This document shows positions 1-8,534 of a DNA stretch of 64,000 nt, in pieces (positions within the stretch are counted from its first letter, which is position 1; each line of letters opens with the position of its first letter). The DNA is taken from contig CALQKH020000015.1 of the NCBI GenBank assembly GCA_943331105.2, forward strand, positions 1 through 64,000, given 5' to 3'. Under the pieces are notes generated by a model. The model was given only the letters and a program-made list of their open reading frames with translations. It was not told where the DNA came from and did not search any database. A program made the position numbers and the translations under genes. The DNA comes from Akkermansia muciniphila. GTDB lineage: Bacteria > Pseudomonadota > Gammaproteobacteria > Burkholderiales > Burkholderiaceae_C.

Positions 1-351
1 GGCGGTGGCGTGCGGCGAAATGTCCAATGCGCCACGCAGCTTTCGGATCAGCCATTCGTCGTCCAGCCTCCAACTGCGCTGACTGGCCGGATCCAGCGCA
101 AACGGGCCACAATCCGGACACTGCACCATGAGCCCATCGTCCGTTCTGAAGATCGGGCCACGGTAGAGGCCGCAGAAAGCACAAAAGGCATCCTGGCTGT
201 TGACGACACCGGGCACAACGGCCTTCACCTGTTTGAGAACCTGTAGGGCCGCAATTTCTTCATCGTGCAGGCTGCTCTCAAAGGATGCATTGCCTCGCAC
301 GAACATCAAAGCGGCCAAGCTGATGGCTTGCTGATTGAGGGTCAACTCCAT
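1..351 (-). CDS. Zinc-ribbon protein of unknown function, partial
   Basis: A reading frame starts at ATG 351-349 and stays open to the left window edge, so only the first 117 residues are visible. Residues 60-85 carry two CxxC pairs (CAFC, then CPDC), the layout of a zinc ribbon, which may bind nucleic acid or be structural. GAGGTG lies five bases before the ATG and overlaps the stop of the preceding minus-strand gene, with a 7-bp gap, so the two are probably one transcript and translationally coupled. I do not recognise the family. The start, ribosome binding site and cysteine pairs are seen directly; any DNA- or RNA-binding role is inference. Confidence 0.6.
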   Translation of the reverse strand, partial: MELTLNQQAISLAALMFVRGNASFESSLHDEEIAALQVLKQVKAVVPGVVNSQDAFCAFCGLYRGPIFRTDDGLMVQCPDCGPFALDPASQRSWRLDDEWLIRKLRGALDISPHATA

Positions 352-358
352 TCACACC

Positions 359-1600
359 TCACTCGAACAAGTTGCCGTCCATGGTCGCAGGCTCGTCCTG
401 CTCCAATACTGTCTTGAGGACCTGCTGCGCCTTCAAAATGCCCAACTGGACCAGATAGCCCTCAAGTTGGGCACGCAGCTTCTCATCGAACTTGTGCAGG
501 TTCAGTCGCCCGTTGCTGGTGATCTCCACACTGACCACCTGGCAGCGGCTTTTGCCCCGGATCGGTGCCAGATAGAAGTTGAGAACAGCAGCCTGAATCG
601 TCCAGCCACGAGCGAGCGGGTTCTCAGCAACGAAGTAGTCCTGCAGCAGTTCCGTCACGCAGCGTTGATCGCTGGACGCACTGGCCGTGCATTCCATCTT
701 GAGTCGTCCGCATCCACTGACCACGGTCACACTCTTGACCTGCAATCCGACGAATCCGTCATCAATCGCCTGCGGAATGTTCAACCCTAAGCGCAACGTG
801 GACAGGTTCAGGCGCGGCGTCTGGATCCGCTGTGCATCCGCATCCACACCAAGCAGGTGCCTAGCGAAGGCCTCACACAACATGGCGTGGTACTTGGCGC
901 CGCCACGAATGATGGTACGGGCCACACCGGTGGCTTGGGCGTATTCAAGCACCATGTGGATGTTCGGACTGCCTACCCTACGCTGCAGCTGACTGCCCTC
1001 AAACTCCAACTTGGCCGTGGCCAGGTCCTTGGCGTGAATGGAGACCAGCTGCGTACCGCGCGCCCGGTCCAACACATTGACCACGCACACCTCGCCACAC
1101 CCCAACTCCCGCTGGTAGAAGCCTTTGATGGCATCACCGAATGCAGCGATCGACTCCTCGTCACGCTTGATGGTCCCCTTGAGACCCAAGTCGTGCTGCT
1201 GAGCTTGTTGACCGTGGTGGTCCAGGTATTCGATCTCGGCCGCCGCCTCAAACAACGCCGGATGATGGACGTACAGCCAGAAGGCCCGGTGCAGGTCGTT
1301 CTTGCAAGCGATGAGTCCCATCAACTCGGTTGGTCGGTCATGCGCGGCCTGAAACATGGCCTGCTTGCCCAAAGGGTGAGCCAGCAGCGTACTGGCATGC
1401 AGCCCGGCCACGATGCGGTCACGCATGGCGACATTTGGATGCAGCTGAATCAACCCAACCAGGCTCTTGGAGGCTTGGATCGAGTCATGCCAGATCCAGC
1501 CCTCGGGCATAGGCAGTGTGTGGCGCTCGATGAAGGTTTTGAGGGTGTCGTCGACAGGCAGGTTCAGCAAGATGTCGGCGTAGGTCTGAGTGCGGCTCAT
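359..1600 (-). CDS. Hypothetical protein (413 aa)
   Basis: The start is ATG 1600-1598, preceded by a strong AAAGGAG site, and the product is 413 residues. The frame remains open upstream to 1825, but that stretch lacks a comparable ribosome binding site. I see no signal peptide or membrane helix. The sequence is a mixed alpha/beta soluble protein with no motif I can name. It is the first gene of a minus-strand pair with the zinc-ribbon gene at 1-351 and is divergent from the recombinase operon starting at 1889, sharing a 288-bp intergenic region. Such pairs occur on mobile elements, but this assignment rests only on context. Confidence 0.6.
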   Translation of the reverse strand: MSRTQTYADILLNLPVDDTLKTFIERHTLPMPEGWIWHDSIQASKSLVGLIQLHPNVAMRDRIVAGLHASTLLAHPLGKQAMFQAAHDRPTELMGLIACKNDLHRAFWLYVHHPALFEAAAEIEYLDHHGQQAQQHDLGLKGTIKRDEESIAAFGDAIKGFYQRELGCGEVCVVNVLDRARGTQLVSIHAKDLATAKLEFEGSQLQRRVGSPNIHMVLEYAQATGVARTIIRGGAKYHAMLCEAFARHLLGVDADAQRIQTPRLNLSTLRLGLNIPQAIDDGFVGLQVKSVTVVSGCGRLKMECTASASSDQRCVTELLQDYFVAENPLARGWTIQAAVLNFYLAPIRGKSRCQVVSVEITSNGRLNLHKFDEKLRAQLEGYLVQLGILKAQQVLKTVLEQDEPATMDGNLFE

Positions 1601-1888
1601 TCGTTGTCTCCTTTGTTGTTTGTTTTGGCAATGAGGCGTCTCACCCCCCGACCTGAAGACCGGGGGCTTGGGATGAGTTTCGCCTAATTGCTGGATAAAT
1701 ATACAGCTTTTAACGGTTTCATCAAATCCCAAAAATAGTAGTTTTTGAGCTATTGGTATCGGCTGCTGAAAGCGCTGCTGCCTAAGACATTCCAGTTCTT
1801 GGCCCCCATTGGCCCGCCAAAACACGTTACCTCTGGAAGGGTTGTTTTTTAAGATTTCAGGCTAGTTCTAGTCACCCAAACCACCTGA

Positions 1889-2128
1889 ATGAACCACCTC
1901 CAAACCGTCACTGCAAGAACTGCAAACGAGCCGGCCGAAAAAAGCGGCTACCTCACCCTTCGCGAGATTGCTCACCTGATTGCACAAGCCATGGTCAGTA
2001 AGCACCAGGAACTCGCTATGGCGCACCGCAGTCAGGTTTACGCGACAGATAGAGACGAGTTTCTCGACTTACATGCCAACCAGAGCGTGAATACGAACCC
2101 GTCTATCAACTTAGGAAAACAGCCTTGA
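1889..2128 (+). CDS. Small hypothetical protein, first gene of recombinase operon
   Basis: This 79-residue protein starts at ATG 1889 and overlaps the next gene by four bases. It has a short amphipathic segment around residues 20-45 (LTLREIAHLIAQAM) and a polar tail. I do not recognise a family. Its position as leader of the DUF2924-recombinase operon suggests a role in the mobile element, perhaps regulation or recombination accessory work, but nothing in the sequence shows this directly. Confidence 0.5.
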   Translation: MNHLQTVTARTANEPAEKSGYLTLREIAHLIAQAMVSKHQELAMAHRSQVYATDRDEFLDLHANQSVNTNPSINLGKQP

Positions 2129-2595
2129 AAACCACCGCCCCACCGATCCAGGACAGCATGCGTGCTGGTCGAATAACAGAACAGATCGCCGAACTCTCCA
2201 CCAAAAAAATGTCCGAACTGTGGGCACTTTGGGACCGGTATTTCCCGCACCGCCCGTCGCACCCGAACCGCAAATTCATCGAGTCAAGACTGGCCTACAA
2301 ACTGCAAGAGATGACCTATGGCGCTTTGCCAGAAACCACTCGCGCTATGTTGGCCGACTACGGCGAGAGACTTTCTGCCATCAAATCCGGCTCTGCTCCC
2401 ACGCATGCCGTGTTGCCCGGCACAACGCTGCTGCGCGATTTTGCGGGTCAGCAATACAAAGTCACAGTGCTTCCGGATGGTCTGTATGAATTCGACGGCA
2501 AGAACTACAAGAGCCTGTCTGCCATTGCCAAACTGATCACTGGCACTCAATGGTCCGGGCCTGCCTTTTTTGGGTTGAAAGGCAAAAAGTCATGA
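2125..2595 (+). CDS. DUF2924 family protein
   Basis: The 156-residue product matches the DUF2924 pattern: an N-terminal helical region with WALWDRYF and RLAYKLQEM, then a C-terminal part with LPGTTLLRDF, YEFDGKNYKSLSAIA and GTQWSGPAFFGL. Proteins of this family are found next to serine recombinases in prophages and genomic islands; their molecular role is not established. Here the gene starts with TTG at 2125, overlapping the previous stop by four bases, and ends in an ATGA overlap with the recombinase start at 2592. This tight packing implies co-translation. The C-terminal half may be a small DNA-binding fold, but that is inference. Confidence 0.8.
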   Translation: MKTTAPPIQDSMRAGRITEQIAELSTKKMSELWALWDRYFPHRPSHPNRKFIESRLAYKLQEMTYGALPETTRAMLADYGERLSAIKSGSAPTHAVLPGTTLLRDFAGQQYKVTVLPDGLYEFDGKNYKSLSAIAKLITGTQWSGPAFFGLKGKKS

Positions 2596-3941
2596 GCGTC
2601 GTCATCGAACAACCTATCCTGAAGCGCTGCGCCGTTTACTGCCGCGTTTCCTCGGATGAACGCCTGGACCAGACCTTCAACTCCATCGATGCTCAACGTG
2701 AAGCCGGTGCCGCATTCATCGCCAGCCAACGTGCCGAGGGCTGGACGCGGGTGGACGACAGCTACGAGGATCCTGGGTTTTCTGGTGGGAATATGGAGCG
2801 ACCAGGCCTCAGGCGCCTGATGCGAGACATCCAGGACGGCAAGATCGACATCGTGGTGGTCTACAAGATAGACCGCCTGTCTCGATCGTTGGCGGACTTT
2901 GCCAAGATGGTTGAGATCTTTGATCAGCACAAGGTCAGCTTCAGCTCCGTTACGCAGCAAATCAATTCGGCCACGTCAATGGGCAGGCTGATGCTCAACG
3001 TCCTGTTGTCATTTGCCCAATTCGAGCGAGAAGTTACGGGTGAACGTATCAGAGACAAGATTGCCGCGTCAAAGCGCAAAGGCTTGTGGATGGGCGGGCC
3101 AGTGCCACTGGGCTATCGGGTCGAATCTCGGCAACTGATGGTGGTGCCAGAAGAGGCGCAGTTGGTCCAGCAGATTTTTGCGTCTTTCATCTCATCGCGT
3201 TCGACCACCAAGATGGTCAAGCAATTGGCCGAACAGGGTGCCAAAAGCAAAAACGGGAAGGCCTTGAGCAAGCAAACCATTTACAAAATCCTCCACAACC
3301 GGATGTACCTGGGCGAACTTGGCCACAAGGGTGAGTATTTCCGGGGGGAACATGAAGCGCTGATCGATCAACTCCTCTGGGACCAGGTGCAGGCCATCAT
3401 GGCTGAGAGCAGTCGAGCTCGGGCGCGCGACACCTGGGGAGAAAAGTGCCAGTATGGATTTTTGCTACGAGGAATGGTTTTCACTATGGACGGCGACCTT
3501 TACCTGCCAATGGCCACTCGAAAGCCCAGCGGCAAGGTGTATCGCTATTACGTGGTCAACAAGAACCAGAACATGGGCGCAGGCACTGTGCCTTTCAGTA
3601 ATCTGCCCGCTGGTCAGATGGAGAAAGCCGTGATGGAGCAGGTTCTGGAAATCTTGCGATCTGGCCAGATGGTGCATCAGTATTGGCAACAGATCTCTGT
3701 GATCAACCCTGATCTCTCCGAACCTGAAGCCATGGTCCTGTTCTTCAAGAACACCGCTACGATTTGGAACAAGTTGGCAACGCAAGCCAAGCAGGACATC
3801 GTGCGAACCCTGATAAAACGGATCACGGTGACACCTGACGGCATCGATTTGCAGTGGCGTTACGAAGCCTGGGGGGCACTCATGGGCAATCCACCCCCAA
3901 ATACGATCGGCCATGAACTGCTCGAGCTGGAGGCTGCGTGA
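2592..3941 (+). CDS. Large serine recombinase (resolvase/invertase N-terminal plus recombinase domain)
   Basis: This 449-residue site-specific recombinase has an N-terminal resolvase catalytic domain (residues about 10-160). The probable nucleophile serine lies in YCRVSSDE, and the conserved arginine region is KIDRLSRS. GERIRDKIAASKRKG marks the long connecting helix. A recombinase domain follows (about 170-280; LGYRVE, LSKQTIYKILHNRMYLGELGH). The C-terminal part ends in a helical segment. The zinc beta-ribbon usual in large serine recombinases should follow YGFLLRGMVF, but its cysteines are absent. I chose ATG 2592 because it overlaps the preceding stop as ATGA; the frame is open further upstream inside that gene. 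It probably moves the island or a part of it. Confidence 0.9.
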   Translation: MSVVIEQPILKRCAVYCRVSSDERLDQTFNSIDAQREAGAAFIASQRAEGWTRVDDSYEDPGFSGGNMERPGLRRLMRDIQDGKIDIVVVYKIDRLSRSLADFAKMVEIFDQHKVSFSSVTQQINSATSMGRLMLNVLLSFAQFEREVTGERIRDKIAASKRKGLWMGGPVPLGYRVESRQLMVVPEEAQLVQQIFASFISSRSTTKMVKQLAEQGAKSKNGKALSKQTIYKILHNRMYLGELGHKGEYFRGEHEALIDQLLWDQVQAIMAESSRARARDTWGEKCQYGFLLRGMVFTMDGDLYLPMATRKPSGKVYRYYVVNKNQNMGAGTVPFSNLPAGQMEKAVMEQVLEILRSGQMVHQYWQQISVINPDLSEPEAMVLFFKNTATIWNKLATQAKQDIVRTLIKRITVTPDGIDLQWRYEAWGALMGNPPPNTIGHELLELEAA

Positions 3942-4390
3942 ACTATTTCTATTTGACTGGCACGCCGGTCACGACGTTCGATTGTGAAAAACAGATCAGC
4001 ACATTCATCCCGCTGAAGTTCAACAAGCGATCAGGGCGCTGCATTGTCACCACTTCGGAAGACGCAATGAAAGCGACAGAACCGCATAGTCCACTGCCTG
4101 ACACGACCATGATGAACGCTCTTTCAAAAGCGTTTCACTGGCAACGGTTGCTTGATCGAGGGATTGTTCACAGCGGCACCGAGATCGCCCGCAAAGAGAA
4201 CACGGACTTGACCACTGTCAATGAAATCCTACGGTTGACATTACTCGACCCCGGAATCGTTGAAAGCATCCTTCGTGGTCGGCAGCCAGAGGGGCTAACG
4301 ATGAATTGGTTCAACTCGAACCCCATTCCTTGGGAGTGGAAACAACAACGTCGAAAGATTAAAGGTATCGATAGGAATCAAACTGATTAG
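3938..4390 (+). CDS. Recombinase-associated HTH-like protein
   Basis: The 150-residue product starts at GTG 3938 in a GTGA overlap with the recombinase stop. Its C-terminal half (about 60-130) contains HWQRLLDRGIVHSGTEIA, then TTVNEILRLTLLDPGIVES and ILRGRQPEGLT. This matches a short protein commonly encoded after DUF2924 and serine recombinase genes, with a helix-turn-helix resembling the ParB core (ExAxxEN..TTVNEILR). It probably helps choose the recombination site or regulates the operon; that is inference from position and fold. The first 45 residues are variable and unassigned. Confidence 0.65.
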   Translation: MNYFYLTGTPVTTFDCEKQISTFIPLKFNKRSGRCIVTTSEDAMKATEPHSPLPDTTMMNALSKAFHWQRLLDRGIVHSGTEIARKENTDLTTVNEILRLTLLDPGIVESILRGRQPEGLTMNWFNSNPIPWEWKQQRRKIKGIDRNQTD

Positions 4391-4614
4391 GATCGGATCT
4401 CGGATCGGTCATTAAACCGGCTGCTTCGCAGCGGTTGCTGCCAGTTGAGTTGTTGGCCCTGTAGGGCAGGTCTTGTATCCGGGATCAGACGTTGACCATG
4501 CTCAGCTTCGCCGCAGTGCGGATGGAGATCGGGCGCTTAAAGTTGTCGTTTAGTTCGAAGATGCAGGCGCCTATCAATCGCCGAGCGCGCACAGTAGAAT
4601 CAGGCACCGAAGGA
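4391..4614. other. Intergenic gap between convergent recombinase and methyltransferase operons
   Basis: The 224 bases separate two convergent operons and hold no convincing gene. A 15-base stretch at 4428-4442 (GCAGCGGTTGCTGCC) recurs exactly at 11893-11907, beyond the dUTPase leader, so related repeats flank the five-gene operon. The preceding CTGCTTCGCAG at 4421-4431 is a short palindrome. I see no clear uridine-tract terminator and no attC core site here. Confidence 0.5.
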
Positions 4615-5688
4615 CTATGTAAATGCTTCCCTCGAAGCCTCGGTCAGAAGTAACCGACCGTCTGTCGAGATGTTGCATAGCACCCTCGAGGCACGTTCAA
4701 GCGTGATATAAGGCGCCCCCGTTCCTCGATAGGCAGACGCAAAGGTAGGCCAATCGGCGAGCACCATTTTCCTTAACAACTCAACCTCGGTCTCCGACTC
4801 GCAAGCCACTCCAAGAACACAGTCCGACAAGGTCACTCGTCGTCCTTTGCTGAGCACGCACAACTTCCCTGGCGTGACGAGTCCGACACGAGGGAAGAGG
4901 AGAGCCGGACCAGTGAGGACAGCCCCCACGACATACACCCCGGAGCTCGTCACGGCGCCATTCTGCAAATGGTTCGTGTGGATCAACGGTTTACCTATAC
5001 GGGACGAGACTACTTTGCGAGAGTGCATCTGGACGCAGCCACGCACAATCGCAAGCGCCGTTGGACTTGCAACATGCTCGGTGGCAGGCAAAGGCATGCT
5101 CAACTTCGTCATACGAACGAGGCATGTGCGTGCCCTTACGCCCTGGAATGCAGACCGCGCGTTGTCGCGAATCACCTCGACTTTGAACTGCTTGCGCAGA
5201 GCCCTCCACACAGGCTCGTCATGCTTGCTCACCAGGCAACCGTCAGGTAAAACTGCCAGGATGGCGCCATCCGGCCGTAGGAACGGAATGCTGTTGACGA
5301 CAAACGCCATCGCGATGCTGGCGTGAAACACTTCATCTCCAGCGGCAACCTCGAACGTCTGTCGGGTTCTGCGCGAGAACGGAGGGTTCAGCAGGACAAG
5401 GTCGACGCCTGCAAGGTGCTTCCGGAGCGACGACGACAGCACAGAGCGCGGATTCAGGAAGTCCGAACATGCTGTCCGCCACTTCGGTCGGCTCTTTCGC
5501 AGGCCAGCCACCGACGCGGCAGAGACGTCATTGGCAATCATCGAAGCCGACGGCCAGCGACGCTCAGCGGCCAGCAACAGACTGCCTTCGCCACATGCAA
5601 AGTCGGCAATCGAAAGCTTGCGGCGTCGCGGCGTCGCGAGGCCGACCAGCGCGTCGGCAAGCTCGGGCGATGTGTAGAAGCTGTCCAT
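4615..5688 (-). CDS. N6-adenine-specific DNA methyltransferase
   Basis: The 357-residue product has the S-adenosylmethionine site FACGEGSLLL near residue 30 (motif I), an acidic loop IANDVSAAS around residue 50, and the catalytic NPPF tetrapeptide around residue 100 (motif IV), as expected of amino-methyltransferases of the N6-adenine class. A TGSPPFVA-like target recognition region is not obvious; residues 190-330 are unassigned and could serve. It starts at ATG 5688, sharing one base with the upstream stop (TGATG), so it is translationally coupled as the last gene of a five-gene operon. No intact partner nuclease is adjacent; the nearest is the disrupted nuclease gene at 11999-12964. It may mark self DNA or modify phage DNA. 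Confidence 0.75.
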   Translation of the reverse strand: MDSFYTSPELADALVGLATPRRRKLSIADFACGEGSLLLAAERRWPSASMIANDVSAASVAGLRKSRPKWRTACSDFLNPRSVLSSSLRKHLAGVDLVLLNPPFSRRTRQTFEVAAGDEVFHASIAMAFVVNSIPFLRPDGAILAVLPDGCLVSKHDEPVWRALRKQFKVEVIRDNARSAFQGVRARTCLVRMTKLSMPLPATEHVASPTALAIVRGCVQMHSRKVVSSRIGKPLIHTNHLQNGAVTSSGVYVVGAVLTGPALLFPRVGLVTPGKLCVLSKGRRVTLSDCVLGVACESETEVELLRKMVLADWPTFASAYRGTGAPYITLERASRVLCNISTDGRLLLTEASREAFT

Positions 5689-6659
5689 CAGCGCCGCCCT
5701 GCTCCGGTCGTCATCGAGCTGCCGCCTGCACCCGCGGTGATGGCCCCAACGTGATAGACCATGAGCTTATCTAGGCCGTCAGTGCGGCCCTCCTTGCGAA
5801 TCGGGTTGTCATAGATGAGCTCAATGCGGCTCGGCGACGTCAACGCGAACATCACGGCGCCCAGTGCGTGCGGCTTCGTGCCAATCATGGCGACCTTCAA
5901 CGTAGAGTTGGGATGGCACCGAGCCAATTCCTGCAGAAGGTAGAAGCAGCTGAAGGGGCAGTTCGCCGGCACGAACTCGATGTGGTGCCAGGCGCTCGTC
6001 TCCTCTAGCGTGGCCCTGTTCCCCATATAAGTCTCGAAGATGTACCAGGGTTTGAAGCCCGGGATGCCCACCACCGGCACTATCCGCTCGTGGCTTGGCT
6101 GCACCTGCTCGATGACATGACGAAACCTTGCGCCCTCGAACCCCAACAGCGGCACGAAGACGGATTCTTCGGTCGTGGAAATAGTTGCGAAGCCCGGCAT
6201 TGGCGAGATCCCAGCGATGCGTGCACTGAGGTCGTAGATTTGGCCTTCAAGCGGTGCCGCGCTTCGCTTGTACCGATAAGGTTCCACGTATACAGCACGC
6301 ACCTCCATCTTCGCGGCGATGGCAGCCCGGATGAGTGCAGCCCAGGTCGGATGGCTTAGGCCGGTGATGTCTATGTATAGGGTTCGACCTACTCCCAGTG
6401 GAGTAAGCAGCCTCGAAAGCGATGCAGCGCTCCGCAGGAAGAACTCCTCATCGATGCCGGATACCTGGAAACCAGAGACAGATTCGGTGGCGACCTCGAT
6501 GAACTGAACATCCTTGCAGCTCTGTCGCCACTTTCCGGTGTGCCCGCTGCGGTCTTCATTGCTGACGCGATAGATGTATACGCTTCCGGGCGCGGGCGTA
6601 AACAGACTGACCGACTCAAAGGTGTCGGTCAGAATCGGCTCGCGCTTCAACTCACGCAT
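5688..6659 (-). CDS. Rossmann-like protein of unknown function, possible CARF-like sensor
   Basis: The 323-residue product belongs to no family I can name. Residues about 80-125 contain LYIDITGLSHPTWAALI followed by VRAVYVEPYRY, an alternating strand-helix pattern resembling the (D/N)xTGGTK region of CARF-type Rossmann folds, but with GLSH in place of GGTK. A second Rossmann-like unit near residues 255-290 reads LKVAMIGTKPHALGAV then IELIYDNP. ATG 6659 overlaps the ATPase stop by eight bases; a TTG at 6671 is an alternative start. The end shares one base with the methyltransferase start. A ligand-sensing role is inference. It could equally be a catalytically unrelated nucleotide-binding protein. 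Confidence 0.55.
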   Translation of the reverse strand: MRELKREPILTDTFESVSLFTPAPGSVYIYRVSNEDRSGHTGKWRQSCKDVQFIEVATESVSGFQVSGIDEEFFLRSAASLSRLLTPLGVGRTLYIDITGLSHPTWAALIRAAIAAKMEVRAVYVEPYRYKRSAAPLEGQIYDLSARIAGISPMPGFATISTTEESVFVPLLGFEGARFRHVIEQVQPSHERIVPVVGIPGFKPWYIFETYMGNRATLEETSAWHHIEFVPANCPFSCFYLLQELARCHPNSTLKVAMIGTKPHALGAVMFALTSPSRIELIYDNPIRKEGRTDGLDKLMVYHVGAITAGAGGSSMTTGAGRR

Positions 6660-8532
6660 AGAAGTCGCCAAATAGTTGCATCTGGTCCGGAAGGTCCGGT
6701 TTGGACTCTCTATGGTTGAGCTCCAAGACGGTTTCGATGCCCTCTCTCGGCTTATCCACCAGGCTCAGTAGGTTCAAGGTCGAAAGCAGAATCTTTCGCT
6801 TCTTTCGGTGGCTAAAGACAAAGAAAGGCGCAAAGATGGGGTGAATCATGTAGTCGTAGGCCTTGGTATCCCGCTCGTCCAGCAACTTGCTGCCGGCATA
6901 CCTAACCAGCGCCAAATGCATCACCGAGTGCTTGAGCAGGTCCATGGCCTTCCCATCACTGTCGGACTCCTGCTCTTCTCGAAGGTGGAATTGATTCGCC
7001 TCCGGCGTGTGTCCAGCAGGCGATGCAGCCAGAACGCCAAAGACTCGGCCGAGACTCAAGAGCAGCTTCGTCAATCGTGCGCCGTCGACGCTGAGGCCCT
7101 CCAGCTCGGATAGGTTCTTACGTCCGACCGCCTGCGCAGCTCGGGTCTGAACTTCGGCGCTGATAGGCGAGAGCGGCTCACCGCCTTCTTCATCATGAAG
7201 GAGAAGTGCCGAGTGCACCAGCTCGAGAAGGTAGCGGATGTTTCCTTCGCAGAGCGATAGGTAGACGTCCCAGCCGCTGTAGTACTTCCGGATGCCCCGC
7301 TTACCGTTGCGGATGGCGAACAACGATGCATGGAAGTGGTTGTTGAAGCGGTCCTTGCTAGAAGCACTGCCCGTAAGCCACGCATCAATCTCCTGGGAGA
7401 GCGTAGTCGTCCCCTTATGGGAACTCGCCCAATAATCCAAGAAGTACTGAACGCCAATCGGAAGTGCCTTTGCAGCTTCGAGCTGCGCTGGCGAGCTCGC
7501 CGCCTCAATCGCCTTGCGGATACGAGCTTCTTGACCCTTTTCAATCAGACGCGCGGCCTCATCGAGTTCGTCCAGCTTGGGGAACAGCGAAGGGAAATTT
7601 GCTACAACGGCAGTACCCTCAACCGTCCCTTGGTATCGTGCCGACAGAACGCCCTCGGCAAACGACTTGAAGCGAGATTCCGTCAGCATCTCTGCGATGG
7701 AAATGCGTGCGTAGTCCGCCGGAGAGGTCAGTTGCTCGTTCCCATTCAGCGTTGAACGCTCGCGCCATCCTAGCTCTCGTACACCGACCTTAAATGTGTA
7801 GGCGCCCTGCGAGTGCTTGATGATGGTGTTGAGGATGCGTTGCTGATAGTCCTCAAAGTTCTCGAACTCGTCGATGAGGAAGAAGAACTGCTTGCCGGCC
7901 AGCTCCTTCGTGCCGATCAACGCTGAGGCAAGCGCATCCACCGGCGCACCCTGCATCGACAGAAAGGTCGGCGGCGCGTCAACGATGCTGTTGATAGACG
8001 CTTCGAACGCCAACATCTGAAGTCTGACTTCCTGAGCCAGGTCGGCCAGGCGGCGGTCAGACTTAAGGCCGAGGGTCGCGCGAAACGCTGCAAGGTCATT
8101 CGGGTCCAGAGACAGGTCTCGGTCCGTATGAAGCTCGTACCAGCAGGCGAACTCCAGGAGCTGCGTGCAAAAGACCAAATTCAGATAGTGGCCAAAGCAG
8201 GCGCGCCACCTTTCCTCAGACAGCTCCGGTCCTCGGAAAGCCGTCACGCGGTTGGTGTTGACGCGGTGGTAGAGGCCAAAGAACTGCCAAGTGTCAATGA
8301 CACTCTTGTCAGATTTGGCGAAGGCGAACTGACCTTGGTACGACAGGCCCTGCAGGACAGTAGTCTTCCCAGTGCCTCGCCCCCCAATGAGTACACACGG
8401 CCTATTCGTCTTCAACAAATCGAAGTAGCCCGGTATGGTGAACAAGTCGAACAGCTGCTCGCGAAGCCATTCCGCCTTATAGAGGCCAAGCGCTGTACTA
8501 AGCTTTTCGATGGACCCGTTTTGGCTCGTCAT
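6652..8532 (-). CDS. ORC/CDC6-like AAA+ P-loop ATPase
   Basis: The 626-residue product has a Walker A motif GGRGTGKTT at residues 50-58 and a Walker B motif FFFLIDEFEN at 216-225, with about 150 residues between them. The C-terminal 350 residues are helical and unassigned. LYKAEWLREQLFDLFTIPGY at the start is typical of ORC/CDC6-like ATPases that comparative work on bacterial conflict systems places beside phosphoribosyltransferase-like proteins. I chose ATG 8532 because it lies two bases after the previous stop; the frame stays open to 8820 but only inside that gene. It probably acts as the NTP-driven switch of the operon, in the cytoplasm. The exact family label is from memory. Confidence 0.75.
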   Translation of the reverse strand: MTSQNGSIEKLSTALGLYKAEWLREQLFDLFTIPGYFDLLKTNRPCVLIGGRGTGKTTVLQGLSYQGQFAFAKSDKSVIDTWQFFGLYHRVNTNRVTAFRGPELSEERWRACFGHYLNLVFCTQLLEFACWYELHTDRDLSLDPNDLAAFRATLGLKSDRRLADLAQEVRLQMLAFEASINSIVDAPPTFLSMQGAPVDALASALIGTKELAGKQFFFLIDEFENFEDYQQRILNTIIKHSQGAYTFKVGVRELGWRERSTLNGNEQLTSPADYARISIAEMLTESRFKSFAEGVLSARYQGTVEGTAVVANFPSLFPKLDELDEAARLIEKGQEARIRKAIEAASSPAQLEAAKALPIGVQYFLDYWASSHKGTTTLSQEIDAWLTGSASSKDRFNNHFHASLFAIRNGKRGIRKYYSGWDVYLSLCEGNIRYLLELVHSALLLHDEEGGEPLSPISAEVQTRAAQAVGRKNLSELEGLSVDGARLTKLLLSLGRVFGVLAASPAGHTPEANQFHLREEQESDSDGKAMDLLKHSVMHLALVRYAGSKLLDERDTKAYDYMIHPIFAPFFVFSHRKKRKILLSTLNLLSLVDKPREGIETVLELNHRESKPDLPDQMQLFGDFYA

Positions 8533-8534
8533 AG

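Noticed and set aside
4391..4614. Remaining attC site after the methyltransferase gene
   Set aside because: The stop at 4615 is followed by no RYYYAAC core within 60 bases, so the far end of the large cassette cannot be shown. The operon may have been inserted differently.
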